A DNA stretch of 64,000 nucleotides from Termitomyces sp. T153. Its lineage: Eukaryota > Basidiomycota > Agaricomycetes > Agaricales > Lyophyllaceae. Every line of letters begins with the position of its first letter. The first letter of the stretch is position 1. The stretch lies in contig JACKQL020000059.1 in NCBI GenBank assembly GCA_018296165.2, positions 264,330 through 328,329 on the forward strand. Direction: 5' to 3'. Of this stretch, positions 1-11,126 are shown piece after piece. The position numbers and the translations under genes are program-made. The notes below the pieces were generated by a model. The model ran no database searches and was not told the DNA's origin. It saw nothing but the letters and a program-made list of their open reading frames with translations.

Positions 1-605
1 CTTTAAGTAGGTCAACATCATATATTTGACTCTAGGAATGTCATGACTACAGCAGATTGGTTGGAGAGTAGTGACAATAGTTTTGTTTGGACTTTTACTA
101 TTCATGATCTTAGGTGTCTTTCAATGATTGAAAATTAGTAATTCAAAATGTTGAACACAGTAGTCATATCTTTGACTCTAGAAACATTGCTACTACAATT
201 AACTAGCTGCAGGCCTTACATACTGGTGATAATAATTTTGTTTGGTCTTTTGCTACACATGATCTCAGGCATCATTTGGAGGCTTTGGATTGAGAATTAG
301 TATTCAAAATATTGAACAGTAAATGACATACATTTAGTTTAGACAATCAGGATTATTTTAAAGGCTTTTTATAATGCAAATAGAGGCTTTCCACATTAAC
401 AAATGGCTATCAACTAGCTATGTGGTATCTTGAACTCTAGTATGTTACTACATAAATTGGCTTTAGGTCATATCTTTGACTCTAGGAAGGTTGTTACATC
501 TACTGGTTTTACATCTTATCTTTAATTCTAAGAATGTTACTACAACTCTTGACTGGCTCCAGATGAAAGATACTAGTGGCAATAGTTTTGCCTGAATTCC
601 AATCA
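1..605. repeat. Degenerate tandem repeat of about 150 bp, CpG-free
   Basis: The phrase 'ttgactctag' recurs near 28, 173 and 478, and a similar diverged stretch begins near 513. Each is followed by similar text, including 'ttttgtttgg' and then 'attcaaaat' with 'ttgaacag' or 'ttgaacac'. The spacing of the first two units is about 145-150 bp; later ones are partial. I see no open gene here. The segment has essentially no CpG. It could be the decayed tail of a mobile element linked to the DDE pseudogene next to it. Confidence 0.45.
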
Positions 606-681
606 ATGAAATGAAGCTTCTACTATTGTTGAGATAAACTGATTGTCATCCATCAAAGTATTATCCCAAAACAAAAGATAA

Positions 682-2700
682 TTAAAAAAGTTGTGGATAA
701 AAATGTCTAGCCAAAGCAAGAGTATGTATCCAAAGTAAATTATTGTTGGAATCATTTCCTGAGCCTGTATATGGAACCAACATTTGATTGATGAAAGAAA
801 GCTGTTCACAAGTAAAGATAGAATGAGGAAGCTCTGAAATATGAATTTCATTCAAATGCTGAAGTGGTCCTCTTCTGAAAGATGATTGTGAATAAGAAGA
901 CTCATCTGCAGCCTGAGAGTTATTGTTGACAAAAGGCTGTAAAAGGCCTTCATCTGTAGTTTCTTCTGAGTCTAAACTGTAAACCTCTAATTCTTCTTCA
1001 GATATCTGTTCTTCTCCTAGCTGGGAATTAAAAACTGAAATTTGGTTTAGAGACAATGCCCTGCCTCTAATACCACAAACAATGGTATCAAAAGTGAACA
1101 TCTCAAGAGAAGTTTGATTAGGACCATCATGAATTTGAATATGGTGATTGTTCCAAGACTGAGCAAAGACTTCAAGTTGGGCATTGATAGTTCCAAGGAA
1201 AAGATAGTGAAGGAGCCAGAGATGATAGGAGTTGTTGACATTCAAACCATGTCATATTTCCAAACTGGTGAAAAAATTTGCCCAAGTAGATCCAACTTGA
1301 GCAGTGATGTCCACCCAAAGATTCTCAATTCTCACATTGTGTACACTCCTAGAAAAGATGGTGTATCTGATGATAAAAGAAAATAAAAGTCAACAAATTA
1401 CCTTCCCCAAAGATAGGATCCTCTATCTGCTCCAATATTTTCTTCCATCCAAGCAGCAACATAAAGGTTTTCCACTCCATGATCTCCTCTAACTCAGGAA
1501 GGGACTCTATATTGAAGCAAGCTTCCAAAAATAGGTTTAAGACAGTTTGGGCCAAATTATTGTTGTGAGCTCTCAAAGCAACAATAATTTTCAAGTAGCC
1601 GTCAATAAATTCATGGATGACAATTCCCCAGCATATAAGCCCTAATGATCTAAGTCACAATCAAAACAAAAATAAAAATAAAATGAAAAAAATGCTATAT
1701 TACTAACCATGTTGACCATCATGATGCCACAATGACATGGGTCTAGAAACAGAGTAAACACAATGGCAGATCTGAATCCTTTCAAAGATTCTTCTAACAG
1801 GATCAATCCTGATCAAGGATTGTTGAATGTGATGTCAAAGAAACATTATGATGTAATCTTCTTAGCATGCCATGGAGCATAGCAATTCCTGCATGTCTGA
1901 AGTGCTCTCTAAGGCAGAGAATAAGACCATCAAGCTCTTCATCAGAAGACATAGAAATTGGTCCTGTGTAGGAAGTTATCACTTGAGGACCAGAAGGACT
2001 AGCAGAAGGACTAGCAGATGTTTCAGGCTCCAAGAAAGAACTTCCAAATGTTCCTTCTCCTAAAATAGGATCTAGTATATTGCCATTCCCATTTTCTTCT
2101 CCATCTCCCATATGATGCTGTCTATAAGCATTGGAAAGAACAAAAGGCTGTTCTCTGGGCTCTGCAATCCCTAATGCAAGTAGTTGTCTTCTGACAAGAC
2201 TGTGACTGACACCAACAAAATGGCCAATACTAGAAATAGAGTGCACAGTATATGCTCAGCATGAAAAGTCAGGATCAATAGTGATTTGAGGTCTTCCCAT
2301 ATTTCCTGTTTCTGTTATATGGAGAAGTTGAGGATGCCCGTAATGAGACTCTTCAATAGACTGCTGATATTGTTGTTGAACATCATTTTGCATGATAGCA
2401 AGATTCAGCTGAATCATGGATAATTCCTCAGGAGGGGAAATAGCATGATGCTACCATGGCAAAAACAGTGCATTTAAAAGACAAGTAAGAAAGAAAAAAA
2501 ATTAGCACCTCAATGATTAGAGCTGCATATTCCCAAAGATCATCCCCCAGCCTATGTAATACAACTGAATCTGTTGAACTATTTATGGCATTTTGAATGG
2601 ATGTATGAAAGGTGTGAAATCTAGATCAGAAGACATACAAGAGATTTTGAGAGGGCTCCAAGGGCAATGAAGCAGAAGTGGACATGAAGTTTCCTGGAAG
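682..2700 (-). pseudogene. Degenerate integrase-core (DDE) family protein
   Basis: Read on the minus strand, the pieces line up as one integrase-core protein of the kind common in Agaricomycetes. An N-terminal helical part (near 2630-2510) leads through an intron to a helix-turn-helix-like stretch with GRPQITIDPDF and SISSIGHFVGVS (near 2310-2190). Then come WHHDGQHG with the first catalytic Asp (near 1715), HEFIDGY, RGDHGVEN with the second Asp (near 1475) and RIENLWVD with the Glu (near 1310). The C-terminal tail ends at 682. It is broken by a TGA before AYTVHSIS (near 2257), a frameshift and stop just before RGDHGVEN, and a TGA after the NFFTSLEI stretch. At least two introns are visible. 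The family resembles transposase-derived integrases; I cannot say whether this copy was mobile. No terminal repeats were found. Confidence 0.75.
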
Positions 2701-3015
2701 GAATCACCTTAATTGCTCAGCAGTGACCCCTTTGGTTCATCAATGATACATTTTTACTTCTTTTTATTTGTATTTATTGTTCTTGAATGTTTCTGCACTT
2801 TTTGAGCCCCTCCACACTGCAAGGAAGTGAATAGACTTAAACTTGGAGAAAAGGTTGAAGCAGTTGGCTAATCAAAACCTCAAGAAAAAGCTAGGACAGA
2901 TTTGTCTAAAATATTTTTCCACCTCCACACAGAAGCCAATAAACTTGGGACAAGGTCTAAGAAAAGTTGGTAAGTGAAAGCTTTTGATAAATTTGTATTC
3001 TATCAAGCTTATAGT
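2701..3015. other. Gene-free stretch before the solo LTR
   Basis: No open frame with family character is seen. The stretch is AT-rich and CpG-poor like the preceding pseudogene, and ends in ATAGT (3011-3015), the left target-site copy of the solo LTR. Confidence 0.5.
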
Positions 3016-4176
3016 TGTCACGACCCATCCCCTGAACCCCCGCACATCGTCCATCAACCCCCTGACCCCCAAAAAACCCCCGACGCTCCACCGAACTTCT
3101 GCCCATGCCCCGCGCCTATTTTGGCTAACTCCGATGCCTCCCCGGCTAACTCCGACGGCCCCCTGGCCAACTTTGATGCCTTCCCTGCAGCCACTGACAC
3201 TTACCCTGGATCTCCCAAACTCCGAGAACCACCCCCGCTGTTCCCAATCTTTGCCACCCATCATCAACTCAACACCCTGGTTCCTCCGACCTATTCCGGA
3301 GTATCACAACAACCTCGGGATGACCTGCGTTCCCCAATGATCCCATCAATGTATCAGCACGGCCCGATCCTCGATTGCAACTGACACCTGCCCACTCTGT
3401 CGAGCTCCGCCAAGCCCTGCCGCTGCAGCTGACGTACCCCAAAGTTCTCTGGTAGTCAGTATATAAGCCATCGAGTAGCTCTTCGTACTCTAGTCTTGAT
3501 ATTGCTTAATGTTACCTATGGTCTGATTGTTTCTTTTTCGTGTTTCGTGTTTCGTGTCTTGTTCTCCTTACTTTCAGTCTCCCGGTCTTATCTCAGTCTC
3601 CCGGTCTTATCTCAGTCTCCCAGTCTCGTCTCGTATCCATTTCATTATTGTTCTCGTTATCGTTTCGTATCTCCACTCGAATCTACTCTTGTTCCATATC
3701 GACTCCATTCCATTTCATCTGACGCTGTCTTGGTGACTCCGTCCGGCCATTGTGCCCAAGTCCTCATCAACCTAAACGACCTCACGAACTCCACAATTAC
3801 AATCACGAACCCCGACACTCTTTTACCAGGTCCAAACCTCGCTCTTTGCTCGGTCCCAGACTCCATCAACTCCAATTGATCTCCCATCAAACCCCGGCTC
3901 TGCTCCCATTGATCACACAGCCGCCTACTCCTTCGCTTCCGCGAATCTCCCATATGGTCTTCTGCCTGAACCCCGCCAAGACCGTCCCATTTCCCCGCAA
4001 TCTGACTTCTCCGGACCTCCCCAGATCTGTCCGGATCACATCCCACCGACTATCCGCACAAGCCATCAGTGCCCGGAACGTTCTCGAGTGTTCGGTTACC
4101 AGTGCAAGGGGATCACGCCCGCCTAGTAAGGACTCGCCCAGTGCAGCTGAGCCCCCGAGGTCAGCGGAACCTGACA
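3016..4176 (+). mobile_element. Solo LTR of a Ty3/gypsy element with 5-bp target duplication
   Basis: The segment begins TGTCACGACC and ends CAGCGGAACCTGACA, the same termini (in sense orientation) as the LTRs of the full element at 8000-18806. It is flanked on both sides by ATAGT (3011-3015 and 4177-4181), a perfect 5-bp target-site duplication. It carries a TATATAAG box and the AGTCTTGATATTG motif at the same mutual spacing as in the full element's LTRs. At 1,161 bp it is longer than the 987-bp LTRs and clearly diverged, so it is a related but different subfamily. The internal region was presumably lost by LTR-LTR recombination. Small open frames inside it look like shadows. Confidence 0.9.
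3460..3504 (+). promoter_or_regulatory. LTR core promoter: TATA box and predicted transcript start
   Basis: TATATAAG lies at 3460-3467 and AGTCTTGATATTG at 3492-3504. The distance from the first T of the box to the A is 32 nt, a normal TATA-to-start spacing. The second motif is the one predicted to act as self-primer in the full element of this window. Confidence 0.6.
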
Positions 4177-5948
4177 ATAGTAGACTCTAATAAACAGCTA
4201 CTTTTCACTCAGACAATTGGATGACCATGAGTAAAGAGTAAAGAGTAAAGACTTGGTCAGGCAAATAAGACCAAATAAGTTCAAAAACCTTCTCAAAAAC
4301 TGAAAAAGCCAATAAATAGAAAGCTCTGACAAATATATCATGTTGAACATTGCTAAGATAGCAGCAAGCCATACTGACCAGCTACTTTTTACTTAGACAA
4401 TTGAAGGACATGAGTAAAGAGTAGAGAGTAAAGACTAGGTCAAGTGAATATAACCAAAGAAGATTAAATATCTATCCACAACTACTAAAGAGTAAAGCAT
4501 AAGTATGCCCACTAAATAAAAATTTGAGGCAATCAAAGGAGTAAAGTGTAAAATTATGTAGGCAAGTAAAGAGTAGAGAATTCAAATTACGTCAAAAGTA
4601 AGGACTCGAAAGTAAAAGTTGATTTCATCCTGAAGAATCATATCATAGCTATGCTATAACACAGCCTTACTGCACTTCTCGTGGCCCTTGGGCCAATGCC
4701 AGCTCTCACATCACGACACGCACCTGGACTGCCTCTAATGCCTTACAGATTTCGGCGTGGCCCTCCTGTACCCGCGCTGTGAAGTCAGCTTTATGGCGGA
4801 AGACCCATTCCGCTATATGTACGATCTTCGGGCGATGGCACAAACGCACTCTGGCTGTTCACGATGCTTGGAGCTCCCATGGAAGATTTTGTTTCAGCTT
4901 TGTCCAAGTGTGATGCTAAGGACAGTGGTTCGCAATGCGACGCGTCAATGAGACTGAAATGAAATGTATTGTAGTTTCCTGTATGTAGGTTCGACATATC
5001 AGCATACCTGAAACGGAATGGACAAAGCTAAGGAGAGATATCTAGGACTACTCTACAGTATGTAGAATAATCACGTGTATATGATGACAAAACAAGTAAC
5101 CTTTGTCTTTGTTTAGATCCGAATTCTCGGCCCTCGCTCATATCTGGCACTGGCCTCTTACCATAATTGCTCCAGGTAAGACTCCAATTCTTATATCCTC
5201 GACCTTCATAGGAACGAAGGATCCATGGCACGTTGAGGCAGTGATCCAGATTCGAGAGTTCAAATTGTAATGTACCAAACATGCAAGCCGGCATCTCGAC
5301 ACCATCCAACGTCCTTTCAAACCTGAGACTTGAACATTCAATCCAATGCCGGACTTCTCGGGGATTCGTCTCCCGATGTGTGCGTACATTTTCAAAATGA
5401 GGTTCATTGATATGTCGAAATCGGCTCGAGATAACTCTAGTCAAATCTGAACAGCACTGAATTGAACTGACATTTTAAGTGTTCAATGAAAAAAAAATAC
5501 CGGATCTTTCTTGTACCCAGATAGGCAGAGACCAAACCTTCCAGCATTCTCACTATATTATCAAGATTTTCTCATGCTAGAGACGCTCAATACCGCCAAA
5601 CAACACTTGAAATAACTTAGAAAGCTCAGAAAGGCTCTAGCCTCGCTTTTCTGGGTCACTACAGGGTTACTAATCTTTGCTATTTTCAATAACTCGTGGA
5701 CACATGTTGGCTAGGCTCACTTTAGGACGGCGCTGACTTTAGGACGTCGAATTTTCATTGACATTGACCCAATGACTTGAACCGTAACACTTGTTTTGGT
5801 TCTATCCCCGCAATGCTAATGACACAGCCTCTCAATTTTTGCGGCATATGCACAGCCTCATGTCAAGTTATAAGTCAGTAAGAGATTGGTGCTGGTGAAC
5901 CCACGAACGACATCCCACATCCTTGCTTTTGTTACAAGTGGAACAATT
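4177..5948. other. Duplicated left flank of module 1, no convincing gene
   Basis: After about 460 bp of AT-rich sequence with repeated 'gtaaagagtaaag' phrases, the stretch from about 4640 onward matches 34550-35774 in the left flank of module 4, including the short open frames near 4757 and 4791. The shared text runs up to the start of the ankyrin gene. It may hold the remnant of an older exon, but no family could be recognised on either strand. Confidence 0.5.
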
Positions 5949-7999
5949 ATGCCCAATGCCTCGAGATTCCTGGCTATCAAGATCTGGCCGCAGCGAAGAC
6001 TGAAAGTAGATTGGCTCGACAACTTGATAATTACCGCTGGAGTAGTTCGCGATGCCAGTGACTTAATACCCTTCCCTTATTTGAAACTAGCTGCGGGAAT
6101 CGTAATCCAGGTGTTGTTGAAGATACAGGTGAAATCCAGGCTTGGTGTCAAAACCAAACTCTGAACTAGTGCTCACTATATGCTTCCACAGACTGTCCGC
6201 AGGCATGTCGATGACTTCAGGGATCTTTCAGAGAAACTCGTGAGAATTATCACGACTGTTCGAGATACTGTTCGTGAATGGTCTCAAGGTCAAATCCTGC
6301 CTACCGACTTTGTCCATCGCTGCTCGAATTTTGTAAAGTACTTACCTGAATTCAAATCTACATGGTAAAACATGGTTAATTGACATCTCTTTTCTCAGTC
6401 AGCTCTTGACTCTGCAGACTGGAATTAATGAACTTGTCCGTGAGAACGATTCTTGGACCCGCTTTTTAAGAACAGCAAAGATCCTCGATGCAATCGCGCG
6501 ATATAAAGAACAGATTACTGACATGCAATCGGACTTTACAGTATGTTCATTTTTGACTTTTTACTCCATACCACCTCTCAACTACATAGCTTGAGGTTGT
6601 CATCCGCATATATATGAAGGGGGCAGAAGGACAGCGACCCCGTCATCTGGTCCATTGCTTCTACATTCTTGATGCAACCAACAAAATCCTCAATGTGCCA
6701 ATGGATTGGTGTTCTAGCTTCAATGTATTGAATCTGTCTGATCAGGGCTAGATACCTCTAAAATTAATTCTGTCTATCTCTTTCAAAGGCCCTTGAGAAC
6801 CTCATCAAATACCGGTTCCGCGAGCATTCTGGACATGAAATGATTGAGAGAGGAAATTTTACCTTGTCCCTCCGAAGAGCAGGTGAGATGCGTCAGAGGC
6901 TGCATGAATACAATTCGGATGATTGGCTCCCTCTCATTGAGCCTGGCATTACCATTACCATGGATATCTATTTTGAAGACCAGTCATATGGAAAGCCCAA
7001 CGATCCAAGCTGTCCATCTTGTCACCATTCATGTGCAAAAGGCTCCTTTGGAGATTATAATGAGTGGTATTTGATGTTCCCATGCATTTTACAGCAACCA
7101 TTCTCACCTCCTGTTAGCCCCCAATGTGAAACAATCTTTGTAAATTGGGCCTATGATGTAGATGAACTATTGCATGTCAACCAAGACACAGATGAGGTGG
7201 CCACATCTGAGTCAGCCATACTCATAGGATCATTGGCCCCATCCAACTTGCCAGGGAGCTCAAGCAATCTCAGTGCACAGGGACTGCATGTGAATGACCA
7301 CAATCCTCAGAATCCTCACCAATTTTTTCGCCGTTTTGAGGTCTTCTCACAAGGTAATAAGATTCTCAAAGTCATTCATACTGTATTTATGATTGATCAT
7401 GCTTCCAGTCTGTCATGTACTACCTGCATTTCACTCTGCAGTATTGGAAAATAATTCAGACACTGTTAGACATTTATTAGAAGAGAGTGCTGATGTGAAT
7501 GCTGCTGATGGTGAGGATGTATAGTCTTGAAACTTCTTGGCCTGACTTCCACACTTGCAGGTTGCAGGAAAAGACCCCCACTTCATGTTGCTGTGGAGAA
7601 GGGCCACTTTGACATTGCTGAACTCTTGTTGAATCACAATGCTGATGTGCATGCTAGAGGTGAGGATGGACAGTTTTGAAAAGTCTCGGCCTGACTTCCA
7701 CACTTGTAGATCACTTCTAAAGAATACCACTTCACCTTGCAGCATGGTCAGGACACCTGAACATCGTTCAATCTTTGTTGAAACATAATGCTGATGTGCA
7801 TGCTAGAGGTGAAGATGCACAGTTTTGAAGTTCTTGGCCCAACTTACACACTTACAGGCTGTGATGGACAAACCCCACTTCATCTTGCAGCATGTTGTGG
7901 ACACTTGGACATTGTTCAATTTTGTTGAATCACAATGTTGATGTGAATGCTAGAGGTGAGCATGGACAGTCTTGAAAAGTCTTGATCTGACTTCCACAC

Positions 8000-8986
8000 T
8001 GTCAGGTTCCGCTGACGACGGTGGCTCAGTACACTGGCGAGTCCTTACTAGGCGAACGCGATGTCCTGCGTTTATAACCAGGCGCCCGGGGTTGGAGCGG
8101 AGGTGGGAAAGGCTTGCGAGGGGCCCCTAGGGATAGCGGCCCGAGTAGGTCCGGAGTGATTCAGAGGGGTCTAAGACCGGAGGTACTGGTCGTTGACCCG
8201 GGGTGGGTGTCGGAGCTCGTTAGCGGACGCACGAGGGGATTGCGGGGTAGGCGGAGGCTTCTCGGCTGTTGGGGGGCGGGGTCGGTTGGATAGGGGATTA
8301 CCGGGGCTTGATGGGTTCCGGGGTGAGCGGGTAGTGAGGCCCGGGGTTGTCGTTAAGAATGTTCAGGTCGTGGCGCGTGCGCGGAGTTCGTACTGATGTA
8401 GGGAGCAAGGGAACTTCAAGGGAACAAAGGAAATATGTACAGTCGAGACGAGACGGAGACGAGACGAGACTGAGAAAAGATAGATTCGAAACCTAGGAAC
8501 AGAAATACAGACGAGACGAGAGACGAAACATAGGAAACCGGTAAAATGTAATATCAAGACTAGGGTTCGAGGAGTTATTCTATGACTTATATACCAACTA
8601 CTGGGTGCCTCCGAGGGCGGCGGATGTGATGGCGGGGGTCAACGGGGCTGTGCTGAGTCGACGGGTGTCGGGTACAACCCAAGTTCGGGCCGCGGCGGTA
8701 TTCTGATGGGATCAGTTGGGGGCGCGGCCGCTCCGGGGCGTCGTGGCACTCCGGGATGGGTCGGGTGAACTAGGGTAGGGGGTCGGGGACGTATGACGTG
8801 TCCAGGAATGGTGGGGGAAGGTTTCAAGGGGGTGTTGATGGCTACGGATAGGGAGTTGCCGTCGGGGTTTGCCGGAGAAGCGTCGGAGTTGCCCAGTGTG
8901 GGCGTCGAAAGTGTGGGCGGGGTTCCGGGGAGTTATTGGGAGGGGTTGGGGGCCATGTCTAGGGATCTAGGGAGCGGGTCGTGACA
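8000..8986 (-). repeat. 3' LTR of the chromovirus
   Basis: 987 bp, TGTCAGG...GTGACA on the plus strand. It contains CTTATATA (8586-8593, the TATA box of the minus strand) and TAATATCAAGACT (8549-8561). Compared with the other LTR I count twelve substitutions and one single-base indel. Confidence 0.93.
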
Positions 8987-9000
8987 TCACCCCCCCTTCA
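8987..9000 (-). other. Polypurine tract of the chromovirus
   Basis: Read on the minus strand, the 14 bases directly before the 3' LTR are GAAGGGGGGGTGA-like purines. This is the expected place for the plus-strand DNA primer and fixes the polarity of the element as minus. Confidence 0.8.
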
Positions 9001-9200
9001 GCGTCGAGACCCTCGAGACGCGGGGAGCGAGTCGGGCATCGGTAGGGTGTGGGAATCGAAGTTGATCAATATTGATCAAACCGCAGCGAGCGGCGGCGGC
9101 GTGGGGAAGGAAGTCGAGGTGCGGCCGCCGTTCGTCAGGGGCCCCTTCTTGATTCATTAAAAAGGGGTGGACGCACCCAGGAGCCCGCCAGCTTGTTGCG

Positions 9201-10896
9201 ATGTCTTCTTCAGCTTATTCTCCCACAGCATCTAGGTCGCCGTCCCCACCTTCCCAGCCGTCGTCCTCCGAAGATTCAGAGGGTCGCCGAGATCGCCGTC
9301 GGGTCAAGGCGATGTACCGTAGTCGTGAGTGCGGCCCGTTCTATGTATCCCAGAACACTGATTGTCCCCTCGCAGAGTTGTCCGCGGCCGTGGCTGGTCC
9401 CTCAGGGCCACCGTCTGGTGCGGATGCGACGCAGCCCCCGGCGGGCGTGGTTACTTCTACGCGTTCCAAGCCTGGCATTCGCCCGGGGGTGGTTCGACTT
9501 GTTCCAGAGGGTTCGAGGGTGGTGCAGGCGGAGGTGACGCCGGAGCAGTTTGCCAAGGCGGTGGGTCGGGCGAGGGGTCCCCCCACCCTTGAGTGGTGTC
9601 AGTCGGCGGCCCCGGTGAGTGGCCACTTAGTTTCATGTCTCCCGGACCAACATGCCCTTGCAGTGCGCGTCTTGTACCCGACGGGGGGAGCAGTGTGAGT
9701 TTGAGGAACCGGCATCGGGGGTGCGGCGGGACACGTCGGTGTGCCTCCCGTGCCGTTCGCGGCACGAGAAGTGTTCCGTCACCCTGAGTTGGCGGGCCGT
9801 TTGCGTCGCGGCGGAGCAAGGGTGGGATCAGGGTTGGGTCGCAGCACAGCTGGAGGAGGGACGGAAGGGCAGGGTGTCAGGGAGGGGCTCCGGGGCTGGG
9901 GAGGGGGAACGGGTTAGCGCGTCTGTCATGAAGGTGGGCCCTCCGCGGGGTGGGCGGAAGGAGGGGGCCCCTTCCAGGCAGGAGAAGGGGAAACGGAGGG
10001 CGTCCCCTTCACCCGAGGCGGGTCCCAGTAAGCGGGCGCGGGGCGAGCAGGTAATGGGGGGCCCCCCCGGTTCCGCAGTGTATTCCCCTACGTCCGGAGT
10101 CCCCGTTGAGCAGTCCGCGGACGGGTCGTGGTCGGTTGCGGAGGCCTATCTGTGGCGTCGGGTAGAGGGCTTGGAACGGTTGTTGGTCGCACGCGAGGGG
10201 GAGATTCAGGGGGTACGGGAGGAGAGGGACGGGGCTCGACGGGAGTTAGATGGGGTTCGGAGGGAACGGGACCTGGCGCGGAAGGACAAGGACGTCGCCG
10301 TCGGGACTGCCACGGAGCGATTATCGCATCTGCAGGAGTTGGAGGTGCGGACGGTGCATTTGCAGGCGCGGGTGGAAGCGGCGGAAGTGGCGGCGCAGCA
10401 GGCAGGGGGCCCAGGGGTGCGGGAGACTCGGCAGGATTCCAGCGCTGGGGAAGTCCGGGCGGCGGCGGAGAGGGCGCGACGGCGGGAGGAGTGGCTCGCC
10501 AACGAGGCGGCCTTGGGCCGGCGAGGAGTGCTTCGTGAGTAGTTGTCCCGCCTTCTTTTCCCTAGCGTTGACTCGGGTTCCACAGACTGGGCCCGGGAGC
10601 ATCACATCCTTCTCGACGGGGCGTCGGCAGCGCTGGGGTCCATCCACGATGGGTTGGCGAGGGTGCCCAGGGACCTTCCGCCGGAGTTGGGCCAAGGGGT
10701 AACGCAGATGGGGCGTCTGTAGGCAGGGCATCGGCGGAGGGCGACGGCAGACCCCGGGGCGTGGTGGGAGATAGCGACGGACGTGGGGGAACCGCTCCCC
10801 GGGCAACCCGAGGTTCTGGCGGCGGTAGTGGCGCAGTTGGAGGTGTTCATGGTGGGAAGGGTAGCGGGGTTAGGGTCGGAGGAGGAGGGAGGGTGA
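9201..10896 (+). pseudogene. Antisense spliced gene inside the retroelement: Zn2Cys6-like coiled-coil protein
   Basis: It lies between the end of pol and the 3' LTR, on the strand opposite to gag-pol. Two or three exons fit by frame: 9201-9614, a 49-nt GTGAGT...TTGCAG intron, 9664-10534, a GTGAGT...CCACAG intron, then 10586-10896. The first intron joins two open frames in phase 0. The product starts with a Ser/Pro-rich region, then two C-x2-C-x6-C motifs (CASCTRRGEQC and CLPCRSRHEKC) 15 residues apart, close to a fungal Zn2Cys6 cluster. A basic stretch (GKRRASPSP, SKRAR) and a long charged coiled coil (near 10150-10400) follow. An in-frame TAG at 10720-10722 could be a CAG mutation, because coding-like sequence continues to a TGA at 10894. 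Alternatively the protein ends there. Its role is unknown; a DNA-binding or regulatory function is inferred from the Cys motifs only. Confidence 0.7.
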
Positions 10897-11126
10897 GGGG
10901 AATTCGGACCCCGTTGCCGACTTGTTCCGTGCCCCTTTCTTGTTCGAGTATATACGTGTACACTACTTGTTCTTATACAGTCGTTGGGCCTTCCGCTGAG
11001 TGTGGGGAGTTTCAGATAGAGCGAGGAGAGGAACAAGCGGAAACACGTAGGAGAGTATTGGTGGGAGTTGAATCCCTGGTGAACCCAGAGGCGGGGGTTA
11101 CGCCCACTATTGCCATCTGTGTTGGG

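Noticed and set aside
3750..4190. 146-codon frame inside the solo LTR
   Set aside because: It ends beyond the LTR terminus, has only low-complexity Ser/Pro/Arg content, and lies fully in non-coding LTR sequence.
8193..8984. Short plus- and minus-strand open frames inside the LTRs (8193-8396, 8639-8827, 8793-8984 and equivalents near 18013-18804)
   Set aside because: They occur in both LTRs because of GC-rich composition, lack family character, and overlap the promoter motifs.
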